45,839 nt of DNA from an uncultured Peptococcaceae bacterium (lineage in GTDB: Bacteria; Bacillota; Dehalobacteriia; UBA4068), in NCBI GenBank assembly GCA_949289995.1, contig CASEQE010000005.1, positions 1-45,839 on the forward strand, read 5' to 3'. The translations under genes and the position numbers were made by a program. Under the pieces are notes generated by a model. That model saw only the letters and a list, made by a program, of their open reading frames with translations. It made no database searches and was not told the origin of the DNA. This document shows, piece by piece, positions 1 to 8,604 of the stretch (the stretch's first letter is position 1; every line of letters starts with the position of its first letter).

Positions 1-62
1 CGTGCCCTTTCGGACAACTCGATTTCGAGTCGAGCTCGTTATGACCGCTTCGATACGTCTCC
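1..62 (-). tRNA. tRNA-Ser(CGA), 3' part beyond window edge
   Basis: Read on the minus strand, the sequence starts GGAGACG (acceptor 5' strand) and TA. A three-pair D stem TCG/CGA follows, then an anticodon arm with stem CTCGA/TCGAG and loop CTCGAAA, giving anticodon CGA for codon UCG. The start of a long variable arm is seen (TGTCC, GAAA loop, GGGCA). The long variable arm and the anticodon both indicate a class II serine tRNA. The T arm and acceptor 3' strand lie outside the window, so completeness cannot be judged. Confidence 0.8.
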
Positions 63-98
63 ATTTAATAATTATTTAGTTTTTGGGGCAAATAACAT

Positions 99-140
99 GA
101 TTTCGAGTCAAGCTCGTTACGACCACTTCGATACGTCTCC
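99..140 (-). pseudogene. 5' fragment of a tRNA-Ser gene (pseudo-tRNA)
   Basis: Forty-four bases (99-142) repeat the 5' half of the adjacent tRNA-Ser (21-64) with only three mismatches: acceptor 5' strand, D arm, and anticodon arm with the same CTCGAAA loop. Just past the 3' side of the anticodon stem the similarity fades into AT-rich DNA, and neither a variable arm nor a T arm follows. One anticodon-stem pair is also lost. It is best read as a truncated duplicate, 36 bases upstream of the first tRNA. Confidence 0.7.
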
Positions 141-142
141 AT

Positions 143-419
143 CTGCAGCATAATATATTTTTCTCGTCTTCAATATGACCTGCCTGCCAATTCAACAAAA
201 GCAAGCCGGGCCGCCGTCTTTACAAATGAATGATAAAAACAAACGCTACGATGGATCTCATATGACGAATATAATTATTTTACCACATGCCCCAAACGAT
301 AGCAAGGGCTAAACAGGTTTATCCAACAATTCTTTCAAACAACTTCATCAAACAAATATGCGATCTAAAGAGCATAGGCGCCTAGCCAGCGCTTAACAGA
401 CCTATTCAGGTACGATAGG
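143..419. other. intergenic stretch, no gene seen
   Basis: This AT-rich gap separates the pseudo-tRNA from the stop codon of the isomerase gene. I see no ORF with a ribosome-binding site, no hairpin with a T-run that would end the minus-strand operon, and no clear tRNA promoter. Confidence 0.5.
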
Positions 420-944
420 CTAACCAATGGCCCCTTTATCCTTTAGCCAACGAAAAACCATCGGCGCAGCTGTGCGAAACCAAGGACAATATTTTTCTGG
501 TTGCGAAATCAAGCCATCCATTATTTCGCCTACTTTGCACCATTTTATTTCATCTATTTCGCTAGGGTTTGCTTTCACCGCTCCCTGATACCGGCCAACC
601 AATACATGATCATACTCATATTCAAACAAATCCCTGGCAAAACGATGAAAGTATACGAATGAGCCGATTTCCTCCAAGCAAGCGCTACAGGACAATTCTT
701 CTTGTAAACGCCTCTCTGCCGCTTGCATCAACGTTTCGCCTACCCGTGGATGGGAACAACAACTATTCCCCCATAATCCCGGAGAGTGATATTTGCTTGC
801 AGCACGTTTTTGTAAAAGAATTTGCTCGTCGTCGTACAAAAAAATCGAAAATGCCCGATGCAACAAGGGCCTACGATGAACCGCTAATTTTTCTCCACTA
901 CCAATTTCCCTATCTAAAGTATCGACTAAAATAATTTTATCCAC
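420..944 (-). CDS. idi: isopentenyl-diphosphate delta-isomerase, type 1
   Basis: Interconverts isopentenyl and dimethylallyl diphosphate in isoprenoid synthesis; a soluble, metal-dependent Nudix-fold enzyme. The 174-residue length matches type 1 enzymes. The catalytic cysteine is in GNSCCSHP (C63), and the metal/acid-base glutamates are in the EYE motif (E108, E110). A Nudix-like segment with the AAERRLQEEL helix lies between them. I chose the GTG at 944 because TAGGGGAGG sits seven bases upstream; longer reading frames run back into tspO. It is the last gene of the polA operon, 77 bases after tspO. Many Bacillota use the unrelated flavin-dependent type 2 enzyme, so a type 1 protein is slightly unusual here. 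Confidence 0.9.
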   Translation of the reverse strand: MDKIILVDTLDREIGSGEKLAVHRRPLLHRAFSIFLYDDEQILLQKRAASKYHSPGLWGNSCCSHPRVGETLMQAAERRLQEELSCSACLEEIGSFVYFHRFARDLFEYEYDHVLVGRYQGAVKANPSEIDEIKWCKVGEIMDGLISQPEKYCPWFRTAAPMVFRWLKDKGAIG

Positions 945-1021
945 CGCAGATCCTCCCCTAAAAACATTTTTATATCCACTTTTCTTTACGGACAGCATCT
1001 GCCGGTATTTCTCCTGCAAAT

Positions 1022-1492
1022 TTAATTTAGCACCGCTACCATAAGGTTCAAATAACCGGCAAACAACAACCATATTAAATATGGTATTTGCAAAAATGCC
1101 GCCAGGCGGTTGATTGGATAATAAGCTTTTATCATAGCAATCACCAATACCAACAACAATAGGAGCCAAATGAAAGCCGCGCCATAAGCTTGATTAGCGA
1201 AAAATAACCGCGTCCAAAAAACGTTTACCACCAATTGTGCAACATATAAGCTCAAAGCTCGACTGCCGCCTTCCCTATTCTGCCGCCAAATTAACCAAGC
1301 AGACACGGCCATCAAAAAATATAAAACGCTCCAAACCAATGGAAACGCTAATGCTGGCGGCGCCAAAGGCGGTAATGATAAATTTTGATAAATTTCTCGG
1401 GATCCAGAAGCAAAAAAAGCAGCCACGCCAGCAGCAACCGCAACCAGCAGCAAACTCAGCAATAAGCCTAAAATATTTTTCCGCTTACTCAT
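1022..1492 (-). CDS. tspO: TspO/MBR family membrane protein
   Basis: A 156-residue integral membrane protein with about five predicted helices and the tryptophan-rich TspO signature: LPPLAPPALAFPLVWSVLY near the N-terminus and NVFWTRLFF in the middle. Family members bind porphyrins and sterol- or carotenoid-like ligands and are linked to tetrapyrrole and stress control; the ligand here is unknown. The start at 1492 is favoured because GGAGGTGA lies five bases upstream, while the in-frame ATG at 1507 has no such site. It sits between the transglycosylase gene (41-base gap) and idi, so it is probably co-transcribed with an isoprenoid gene. Confidence 0.88.
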   Translation of the reverse strand: MSKRKNILGLLLSLLLVAVAAGVAAFFASGSREIYQNLSLPPLAPPALAFPLVWSVLYFLMAVSAWLIWRQNREGGSRALSLYVAQLVVNVFWTRLFFANQAYGAAFIWLLLLLVLVIAMIKAYYPINRLAAFLQIPYLIWLLFAGYLNLMVAVLN

Positions 1493-1533
1493 ATACGTCA
1501 CCTCCATGACAATATATAAGTATCTACACGGAT

Positions 1534-2106
1534 TTATTTATCATAAAGGAAAATATACATCTCGCGACTTTCATAAACATACTGTACAAAACGTCTCGTC
1601 TCTGCGAATGGTATATCTGCCACATGATCCAAATCGCCTGCCCATTGTCCTTGCGACAACCACTCGTCCACATTACTTTTGCCGCCGTTATAAGCCGCCA
1701 CAGCCGCTACTGCATTACCGTCGTATTGCTGCGACAACCATGCCAAATACCAAATGCCTAAGCGCAAATTAAATTCTGGCTGCCATAAGAAATCTTCCTC
1801 ATAATCCATGTTGATAGTTTGACATATCCATTCGGCGGTTTCAGGCATCAACTGCATTAAACCGCAAGCCCCCGCCGATGAATGGGCGTTAGGATCAAAA
1901 CCGCTTTCCTCACGCACCACCGCCATAGCCAACCAATAGTCCACATGATATTCCTGGCAATATTGCGTTATAGTTTCTGAATAGGTCAACGGAAAAAACC
2001 TATTCATAAGCCATTCCCGATTGACAAACAACAGCGCCGCTGCCAAAAAAATCACAATGAATATCGTCAAGCAGCCGCAACCGCAACCTTTACCTCTTTT
2101 TCCCAT
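1534..2106 (-). CDS. membrane-anchored lytic transglycosylase (SLT domain)
   Basis: Cleaves the glycan strand of peptidoglycan outside the membrane. The 190-residue protein has a basic, glycine- and cysteine-rich start (GKGCGCGC), one membrane anchor at about residues 13-29, and a Slt70-type catalytic domain. The catalytic glutamate is E67 in REESGF, followed by the family pattern AHSSAGACGLMQLMPETA and later AAYNGG. The start at 2106 has GGGGG four to five bases upstream; an earlier ATG at 2133 has none. It begins eight bases after the coaE stop, in the same operon. In other Bacillota a small SLT protein also often follows coaE. Confidence 0.9.
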   Translation of the reverse strand: MGKRGKGCGCGCLTIFIVIFLAAALLFVNREWLMNRFFPLTYSETITQYCQEYHVDYWLAMAVVREESGFDPNAHSSAGACGLMQLMPETAEWICQTINMDYEEDFLWQPEFNLRLGIWYLAWLSQQYDGNAVAAVAAYNGGKSNVDEWLSQGQWAGDLDHVADIPFAETRRFVQYVYESREMYIFLYDK

Positions 2107-2114
2107 ATAACCCC

Positions 2115-2723
2115 CTATTTGCCGCCAATCCAATCTTGCATAACCCGGCGCAATTTATCCGCCAACTGCGTTTTATCGCCGTCGTTCATAATCTGTACGT
2201 CAGCCTTGGCTGCTAATTCTTCTTCGCTCAGCTGCGCAGCCAAGCGCGCCTTAATTTGCGCGCTATTTAAACCGTCTCTTGCCGAAACCCGCTCCACTGC
2301 AAGCTCTTCCGGCGCTGTAATTAACCATACGCCATCCACCAAACGGAGTAAATCGCTCTGCAAAAGTAAAGCCGCCTCCACCACAATCATTGGATATCCC
2401 AAACGCGTATATTGTTCAATGGTTTGCTGAATTTCCGCAACGATTTGCGGATGGGTAATAGCATTTAGTTTCCGAACAAATTCTCCATTCTCATCGCCAA
2501 AAACAGCAGATGCTAACTTTTTTCTATCGATTTCACCTGTATCATCTAAATAATTACCGGAAAAAGTTGCAATAATTTGATTATATGCCGGTTTTCCTTT
2601 GGCTATTATTTGGTGTCCAACCTTATCCGCATCAATAATTACAGCCCCCAGATCTTGCAAACAAGCGGCGGCCGTACTTTTTCCCGAGCCAATTCTACCT
2701 GTTAAACCGATTACTATCGTCAT
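2115..2723 (-). CDS. coaE: dephospho-CoA kinase
   Basis: Phosphorylates the 3' ribose hydroxyl of dephospho-CoA, the last step of coenzyme A synthesis, in the cytosol. The 202 residues match the family length. The P-loop GRIGSGKST lies at residues 9-17, followed by the conserved IDADKVGHQ. The lid region and the terminal VQIMNDGD motif are also present. The ATG at 2723 follows GTGAGG at good spacing. It starts seven bases after the mutM stop, and transcription continues into the transglycosylase gene. Confidence 0.96.
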   Translation of the reverse strand: MTIVIGLTGRIGSGKSTAAACLQDLGAVIIDADKVGHQIIAKGKPAYNQIIATFSGNYLDDTGEIDRKKLASAVFGDENGEFVRKLNAITHPQIVAEIQQTIEQYTRLGYPMIVVEAALLLQSDLLRLVDGVWLITAPEELAVERVSARDGLNSAQIKARLAAQLSEEELAAKADVQIMNDGDKTQLADKLRRVMQDWIGGK

Positions 2724-2730
2724 TTTTTCC

Positions 2731-3555
2731 TCACTTCTGACAATTAGGGCAATATGCCGTGCCTCTACCGCCTACTTTAATCTTTATTAACGGTGCGCCG
2801 CAATTCAAACACGGCTGGCCTGCACGACCATATGCTTTTAAAAAAGGCAAATTTTCTCCTTCTTTTCCTTCTCCATCCAGATAATCTCTAAAAGTGGTAC
2901 CGTTATGCTCAATTGCGGCAAGTAAAATGACTGGAATTACCGCCGCTAAACGCTGCCATTCTGCTTGATTTAAAGTATTTGCCGCTCGATATGGACAAAT
3001 CTGTGCGGCAAATAAGCTTTCATCGGCATAAATATTGCCTAATCCCGCCAAAACATGTTGATCCAAAATTCCCTGTTTAATGGTGATACGCCTTTTCCCC
3101 AAGGTATTTTGCAAATATGCGGCGCAAAACTCTGAAGACAGCGGCTCTATGCCCAGGGTAGCCATACCAGTAAAATCATCTGTTTCTTCCGCACCAATCA
3201 GCCATAAACAACCGAAACGGCGCGTGTCGGTAAATCGCAACTCCCAGCCATCTTCTATCGAAAAAATCACATGGGTATGGGGTTTCAACGGATGGCTGGC
3301 AGGCGTGCACAATAAGCGTCCGCTCATACGTAAATGTACCACCAATATGGCCCCGTCATCCAAATGAATCAATAGATATTTTCCCCGACGTGCAAGATTC
3401 TGTATGAGGCGTCCAGCAATTCGTTGGCAAAATAAAGTTGGTTGCGGGTGTTTGATCACGGTCTCTTGAATCAATTTACAGTCTATAATATGTTTACCGC
3501 ATACTAGCGGCATTAAAGTATTTTTAACCGTTTCAATTTCCGGCAATTCCGGCAT
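2731..3555 (-). CDS. mutM: formamidopyrimidine-DNA glycosylase / AP lyase
   Basis: Removes oxidised purines such as 8-oxoguanine and nicks the abasic site. The 274-residue protein starts PELPEIET after Met removal, which gives the catalytic N-terminal proline and its glutamate. The conserved lysine is in RRGKYLLIH. The C-terminus is a CxxC-x16-CxxC zinc finger (CLNC ... CPNC) ending at the stop. The ATG at 3555 is preceded by GGAGG, and the catalytic proline requires exactly this start. The gene lies 13 bases downstream of polA, so a repair polymerase and a repair glycosylase are made together. Confidence 0.96.
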   Translation of the reverse strand: MPELPEIETVKNTLMPLVCGKHIIDCKLIQETVIKHPQPTLFCQRIAGRLIQNLARRGKYLLIHLDDGAILVVHLRMSGRLLCTPASHPLKPHTHVIFSIEDGWELRFTDTRRFGCLWLIGAEETDDFTGMATLGIEPLSSEFCAAYLQNTLGKRRITIKQGILDQHVLAGLGNIYADESLFAAQICPYRAANTLNQAEWQRLAAVIPVILLAAIEHNGTTFRDYLDGEGKEGENLPFLKAYGRAGQPCLNCGAPLIKIKVGGRGTAYCPNCQK

Positions 3556-3568
3556 AGCGTCCTCCATA

Positions 3569-6208
3569 TTATTCCATATGATACCAATCTGGACCGGTTT
3601 TTATATCTACAGTCAACGGCACATCCAAAATCATCGCCTGCTCCATACAACGCCGCACTAAATCTGGTAAAATATCCTTCTCTTCCGGCGCCATATTAAA
3701 AATCAATTCGTCATGCACCTGCAACAGCATTTGAGAACGCAACCGTGCCGCTTCTATTTCTGCGGCAATATTGAGCATGGCAATTTTAATGATATCCGCC
3801 GCGCTTCCTTGTATTGGCGTATTCATAGCCATACGCTCGCTAAAGCTACGTAAATTATGATTACGACTGTTCAAATCCGGCAAATATCTTCTACGGCCGC
3901 AAATAGTAGTCACATAACCGTTTTGCCGTCCGTTTTCTACTACCTGTTTTTGATAAGCCTCCACCTGAGGATAGCGTTGAAAGTATCGTTGTATATATTC
4001 GGCGGCTTGCTTACGGCTAATGGATAAATCGCGTGATAACCCATAATCGCTAATGCCATAAACAATACCGAAATTTACCGCTTTGGCGCTACGGCGCATT
4101 TGCTTATCTACTTGTTCCGGTAACACACCAAATACTTCCGCTGCCGTGCGCGTATGAATATCCTCATTATTGTTAAACGCTTCGATTAGCTTTTCATCAC
4201 CGGATATATGGGCCAATACTCGTAATTCAATTTGGTTATAATCGGCGGACAGCAAAATATCGCCCGGCATATCCGGCACAAAAACCTGACGAATCCTTCT
4301 TCCCAATTCATGCCTCACGGGAATATTCTGCAAATTAGGTTCAATCGAAGACAAACGCCCGGTCGCGGTCACTGTTTGCGTAAACGTCGTATGCAATTTA
4401 CCACTTTTTTGATCAATCAACGCCCGCAAGCCATCGGTATAAGTAGATTTTAATTTACTAACCAAGCGATATTCTAAAATCAAAGCGGCGATAGGCTGCG
4501 TTGCCGCTAATTGCTCCAATACCTCCGCATCGGTAGAATAGCCGGTTTTATTTTTTTTCACCGGTGGAATACCCAGTTCGTCGAACAGCACCGCCGACAA
4601 TTGTTTTGGCGATTGGATATTAAAAGGATGGCCAGCCAATATATAAATTTGCTCTTGTAGCGATGCGGCGCTTTCGCTCAATGTCTTGGACATATCCGCC
4701 AATTTTTCTTCTTCAACACGAATACCTGCCGATTCCATATTAGCCAAAACAGGCGACAATGGCAATTCTAATCCTCGGTATAATTTTTCCATTCCCGTAT
4801 CCTGCAATTGCCGGTTCAATTTTTCTACCAAAGCAGGCAAAACCAAAACGGCGGCAGCGGCAGGAGCGACTGCAGCCGGCCAATTAACGCCATTCTTTTC
4901 CGCAATAGCAGTAATATCATAATTTCCTGCCGCCGGATCCAACAGATAGGCAGATAAAATGACGTCTTCTTTTATTCCAGACAAACGAATGCCATTAGAC
5001 GTGCATAATACTTGCAATTCTTTACCGTCGGCGGTAAATTTTGCAATATCTGCATCTTGCCATAGCTCCCGGAAAAACCGCAATAAATCCAAAGCCGCTT
5101 CTCCCGTCGCAAACGCTGTTTGGCTACCGGCGGCCACAGCCATCTCCGTCAATTTCTTGCCAAAACCTGTCCCGGAATATACGGCAATCACCGTACAAAG
5201 ACGGTTGCGACGCGCTGCCTCCAGCACCGTCTGCCAATCGCTTAGAGGCGCAGCTTCCGCTATTTGTTCCCCGTCAAGGCAAATCGGCGATTCTTTTCCG
5301 TCGGCTGTAGACGTGTCTGCAGCTGCAGCGGTTTGCTGGTCGTTTTGCTTGCCCAGACCGCGCAGCAATTGCCGCAACTCTAACCGTTGGTAAATTTGCC
5401 GCAACTGCGGCCTGTCTACATCAGCTTGATAATGATTGGCTTGCCAATCAATTTCCAAAGGAACTTGACGATCGACTGTGGCCAATTCTCTGGATAAGAA
5501 TGCTTGTTCTTTATAGAATTCCAGCTTTTGCCGCAACTTTTCTTGCTTAATTTGGGATAAATTGGCATATAATTCGTCCAAAGAACCATATTCAGCCAAT
5601 AGTTTTAACGCAGTCTTTTCGCCAACGCCCGGTACGCCGGGAATATTATCCGAATGGTCGCCCATCAAACCTTTGATATCCGGCAGACGCCGCGGGCCCA
5701 CCACATATTTTTGACGAAAAGCTACTTCATCCCAACATTCAATATCGGTTATCCCCTTTTTGGTCAAAAACACCTGTACGTGATCATCGATCAATTGCAA
5801 AATATCCCGATCTCCGGAGAAAATATCAACGGAAAAACCATCTTGTGCGGCAGCGCTAGAAAAAGTAGCTAACAAATCGTCAGCTTCGTAACCAGCCATC
5901 TCCAACCATGCCACACCAGCGGCATCCAGCACTTGTTTCAATAATTCAAACTGACCTTTTAATTCCGTAGGCGTTTCTTTACGGCCGGCTTTATAGTCGG
6001 CAAACATATCGTTGCGAAAGCTAATTCGGCTTTTATCAAAGCAAACCTCAATATGATCGGGCTGCGCTTGTTGCAATAAACGGTTAAACATCATCATAAA
6101 GCCATGTACCCCATTGGTATATTGCCCTTGACTATTGGTTAACAAAGGTAAAGCATAAAAAGCACGGTGCAACAAGCTGCTGCCGTCGATCAATAATAAT
6201 TTTTTCAT
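3569..6208 (-). CDS. polA: DNA polymerase I
   Basis: Fills repair gaps and removes RNA primers. The 879-residue protein has an N-terminal 5'-nuclease (about 1-290, with LLIDGSSLLHRAF and GYEADDLLA) and a central 3'-5' exonuclease-like domain. The polymerase domain carries motif A (DYNQIELRVLAH), motif B (RRSAKAVNFGIVYG) and motif C (LQVHDEL). The central domain lacks the usual DxE metal ligands, so proofreading is probably absent, as in Bacillus and Thermus enzymes. I chose the ATG at 6208 because the protein then begins at the conserved MKKLLLIDG and the predicted transcript starts only about 34 bases upstream. The ribosome-binding site (GAGAG) is weak. It is first in the operon with mutM and coaE. 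Confidence 0.95.
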   Translation of the reverse strand: MKKLLLIDGSSLLHRAFYALPLLTNSQGQYTNGVHGFMMMFNRLLQQAQPDHIEVCFDKSRISFRNDMFADYKAGRKETPTELKGQFELLKQVLDAAGVAWLEMAGYEADDLLATFSSAAAQDGFSVDIFSGDRDILQLIDDHVQVFLTKKGITDIECWDEVAFRQKYVVGPRRLPDIKGLMGDHSDNIPGVPGVGEKTALKLLAEYGSLDELYANLSQIKQEKLRQKLEFYKEQAFLSRELATVDRQVPLEIDWQANHYQADVDRPQLRQIYQRLELRQLLRGLGKQNDQQTAAAADTSTADGKESPICLDGEQIAEAAPLSDWQTVLEAARRNRLCTVIAVYSGTGFGKKLTEMAVAAGSQTAFATGEAALDLLRFFRELWQDADIAKFTADGKELQVLCTSNGIRLSGIKEDVILSAYLLDPAAGNYDITAIAEKNGVNWPAAVAPAAAAVLVLPALVEKLNRQLQDTGMEKLYRGLELPLSPVLANMESAGIRVEEEKLADMSKTLSESAASLQEQIYILAGHPFNIQSPKQLSAVLFDELGIPPVKKNKTGYSTDAEVLEQLAATQPIAALILEYRLVSKLKSTYTDGLRALIDQKSGKLHTTFTQTVTATGRLSSIEPNLQNIPVRHELGRRIRQVFVPDMPGDILLSADYNQIELRVLAHISGDEKLIEAFNNNEDIHTRTAAEVFGVLPEQVDKQMRRSAKAVNFGIVYGISDYGLSRDLSISRKQAAEYIQRYFQRYPQVEAYQKQVVENGRQNGYVTTICGRRRYLPDLNSRNHNLRSFSERMAMNTPIQGSAADIIKIAMLNIAAEIEAARLRSQMLLQVHDELIFNMAPEEKDILPDLVRRCMEQAMILDVPLTVDIKTGPDWYHME

Positions 6209-6248
6209 TGCTCTCGTTTCCGCCTCTATTCTTCTTTCCATTTTCGTT

Positions 6249-6277
6249 ATTGTACCATGAATAAACGTATTTTTCCA
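6249..6277 (-). promoter_or_regulatory. sigma-A-type promoter of the polA operon
   Basis: TGGAAA at -35 and TACAAT at -10 on the minus strand, separated by 17 bases. The predicted start near 6242 gives a short leader and argues against longer polA starts. Confidence 0.65.
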
Positions 6278-6573
6278 GAGGACAATCAACGAATAAGAGC
6301 GAACTAGCGATATAGACCATTTTCTTGCCACATTTTCAGCCGCTACATCCTTTCGGCAGGGCCGTCAAAAGAAAAAGGATAGGCGGCGCTTGTCTGGAAC
6401 TATCCAGCTATATCGTGATGCGAAAAGTAAATCTGTGATACCAAAACCAGCATTGCACAAGCATTTGTTCTACATACGCTGGTAACGTCATGGGCCAACT
6501 ACATATCAAAAGCCGCCAAGCGGATTTTATACCTCCAGCTAGCGCTATGTACGCCACAAAGAAAGGAGTCTCC
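6278..6573. other. divergent intergenic region
   Basis: DNA between the polA promoter and the acetyltransferase gene. Overlapping reading frames on both strands lack ribosome-binding sites and are not counted. I could not single out a plus-strand promoter for the acetyltransferase. Confidence 0.4.
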
Positions 6574-7065
6574 ATGCATACGCTCATTCGCCCCATACAG
6601 CCGCCGGAGTTGCCGTTTTTACGAGAATTTCTTTATTACGCTATTTATCTGCCGCCAGAAATGCCGCCGCCGCCAAAATCCGTGGTGGATTTGCCTGAAT
6701 TAAAGATTTATACAGAAGAATTTTCCATGCACCATGGGGATTATGCACTGGTAGCTGAAAAGAATGGACAAATTATCGGCGCGGCATGGTGCCGTATTAT
6801 GCATGATTATGGACATATCGATGACCAAACGCCGTCCTTAGCCGTCTCTCTGCTCCCAGCATATCGTGGCCAGGGCGTTGGTTCTCGTTTATTGCGCCGT
6901 CTACTTGCTTTGTTGCGGGAAGAAGGCTTTCATCAAGTCTCGCTATCGGTACAAAAAGCCAATCCCGCCACCCGTCTTTATTTCAGGCTGGGCTTCCACA
7001 TAGTCGAGGAAAAAGACGAGGAATATATCATGGCGCTACAACTTATCCCCGGCCCCTGCAGCTAA
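6574..7065 (+). CDS. GNAT family N-acetyltransferase
   Basis: Transfers an acetyl group from acetyl-CoA to an unknown amine. The 163-residue protein has the GNAT core, with LVAEKNGQIIGAAWCRI (beta strands 2-3) and an acetyl-CoA pyrophosphate loop in the pattern RGQGVGSRLL. The late VQKANPATRLYFRLGF motif is typical of family ends. The ATG at 6574 follows AAAGGAG by five bases; longer forms to 6490 lack a site. It appears to be a single-gene unit ending at the terminator near 7200. The substrate cannot be read from sequence. Confidence 0.88.
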   Translation: MHTLIRPIQPPELPFLREFLYYAIYLPPEMPPPPKSVVDLPELKIYTEEFSMHHGDYALVAEKNGQIIGAAWCRIMHDYGHIDDQTPSLAVSLLPAYRGQGVGSRLLRRLLALLREEGFHQVSLSVQKANPATRLYFRLGFHIVEEKDEEYIMALQLIPGPCS

Positions 7066-7167
7066 AGAAACATATGCCGTACACGCCGGCTATAACGGTT
7101 ATCATATTTTCTCAAAACAAGCGTCATACTCCCTGCCAGCCATGCTTACCTATGCGTTCCACTAAAA

Positions 7168-7211
7168 AAACGGCGTTTATTTTCAAACGAAAGAAACGCC
7201 GTTTCCTTTTT
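7168..7211. terminator. bidirectional rho-independent terminator
   Basis: Eleven-base perfect stem AAACGGCGTTT / AAACGCCGTTT with a 15-base loop. It has a T-rich tail on the plus side and a seven-T tail on the minus side. It can stop both the acetyltransferase gene (plus) and the anti-sigma operon (minus). Confidence 0.85.
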
Positions 7212-7353
7212 ACGTGCAACACATATTCCTTTGTCACATATATTGCTTGCTCAGCTTGATGAAAAGCCGCCGCTACAGATGAAGCGGTACTGCAATCCAA
7301 TGGACTGTATATCGGTAGATAGCCGCCGGCATAGTATAATCGCTTTCCCTGGA

Positions 7354-8601
7354 TTACACTCCGTTCTGACCATCTTGTTTCAACCTATTTTTTCTACGGC
7401 GCCGGAAAATGAACGCCAACGCCAAAGCTAAAACCAGCCATAGCGGAAACAACCGCACAATAAACAATAGCAAACCGGCGCAAAAGTCCAACGCTCCATT
7501 GACGCCGTTTAGAAAAGCCTCCTGCACATCTCGCCAAAAGCCGGCAAATCCCCGGGGTTCCACCGCAACGTCATAACGGCTGGGCGTATATAAATTAATC
7601 GAAATCAGGGATAAGGCAGTAAGCTGATCATAATAATTCATCGTGCCTTGTAAAGCATCCAATTCCATTTGTACTCGATTCAATTCTTGCTCTAAGGCAA
7701 GCAAATCCTCAATGCTTTCCGCTTTTTGATAGAAATCTAACAGGCGCGTCTTTTGCTTCTCATACTGTTCCAAACGGCTTTGCGTATCATAATACTCATA
7801 GGTAACGTCATCGGTATGAAACTGCCGTTCCGTTATCGCGCCAAGTTGTTGGATATCGCTTAAAGCTTGCGATAAAGAATCCGCCTCCACCCGCAGGGAA
7901 ATAAAACCGGAAGTCGCGATATCGTTTTCATTGGTATATACTTCTCCCGAAACCGTATATCCGCCATATTGTTGCGCTAAATCATTTAATTTTTGATATG
8001 CTTCATCAAAATCTTCTACTTTTAATTGCAAATAAACGTCCTGAATAATTTTACGTTCCAGAACTTCCGTCGATTGGCTTGCAGAAACTCCCTCCTGCGT
8101 CATATACTCTTGCGTATCGGCGTCTAAGCCAACGTCATCGGCTGCCACGCTATCCTCTTGCAGAAAGACAGATGAATCAGAGGGCATATCCGAAGTTGTC
8201 TCCTCCGTAGCCCATCCGTTTGCCGATCCGCCGGCATCGCTTGCTTTCGTATCCGCCCCCCCGGCAGAAAAATTCAGCCATACGCCGCTTAAGCCGAACA
8301 ACAACATTAAGCAAGCCGCCGCAGCTATCCCTTTAAACCATTTATGCAAGTAAATCGGTTGCCGGCGCGGATGTTCGTTATTTTCCATAGTTAACCTTTG
8401 TCTTAACTGGCAAGCAAAATGATCTGGCACCTCCGGTAATGCCATTTGCGAAAAGGAAGCATGCAAAGCGCTACCAGCGGCAACCAAAGCCCGACATGCA
8501 TCGCAGTCCTGACAATGAGCAGCCAATTGTTCTTGCTCTTCCGCCGGCAACATCTCATCTATCGCCAAGGAAATCCACTCTTGCGCTTGTTGACAATTCA
8601 C
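7354..8601 (-). CDS. anti-sigma factor: zinc-finger domain fused to DUF4349 membrane domain
   Basis: Probably holds the neighbouring ECF sigma factor inactive until an envelope signal. The 415-residue protein opens with an anti-sigma zinc finger (HCQDCDAC, the HxxxCxxC pattern). A first membrane helix at about 92-110 is followed by an acidic, Ser/Thr-rich linker. A DUF4349-type extracytoplasmic region (about 175-340) has a long coiled coil ending ALEQELNRVQMELDALQG. A C-terminal membrane helix with a basic tail (RRRRKNR) closes the protein. The GTG at 8601 has AAAGGAGG at proper distance, and the sigma-factor stop lies within this site, so the two are translationally coupled. The trigger is unknown. 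Confidence 0.85.
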   Translation of the reverse strand: MNCQQAQEWISLAIDEMLPAEEQEQLAAHCQDCDACRALVAAGSALHASFSQMALPEVPDHFACQLRQRLTMENNEHPRRQPIYLHKWFKGIAAAACLMLLFGLSGVWLNFSAGGADTKASDAGGSANGWATEETTSDMPSDSSVFLQEDSVAADDVGLDADTQEYMTQEGVSASQSTEVLERKIIQDVYLQLKVEDFDEAYQKLNDLAQQYGGYTVSGEVYTNENDIATSGFISLRVEADSLSQALSDIQQLGAITERQFHTDDVTYEYYDTQSRLEQYEKQKTRLLDFYQKAESIEDLLALEQELNRVQMELDALQGTMNYYDQLTALSLISINLYTPSRYDVAVEPRGFAGFWRDVQEAFLNGVNGALDFCAGLLLFIVRLFPLWLVLALALAFIFRRRRKNRLKQDGQNGV

Positions 8602-8604
8602 GAT

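Noticed and set aside
21-142. Two 44-base near-identical copies looked like a CRISPR or other interspersed repeat.
   Set aside because: Only two copies exist, and both fold as the 5' half of tRNA-Ser(CGA).
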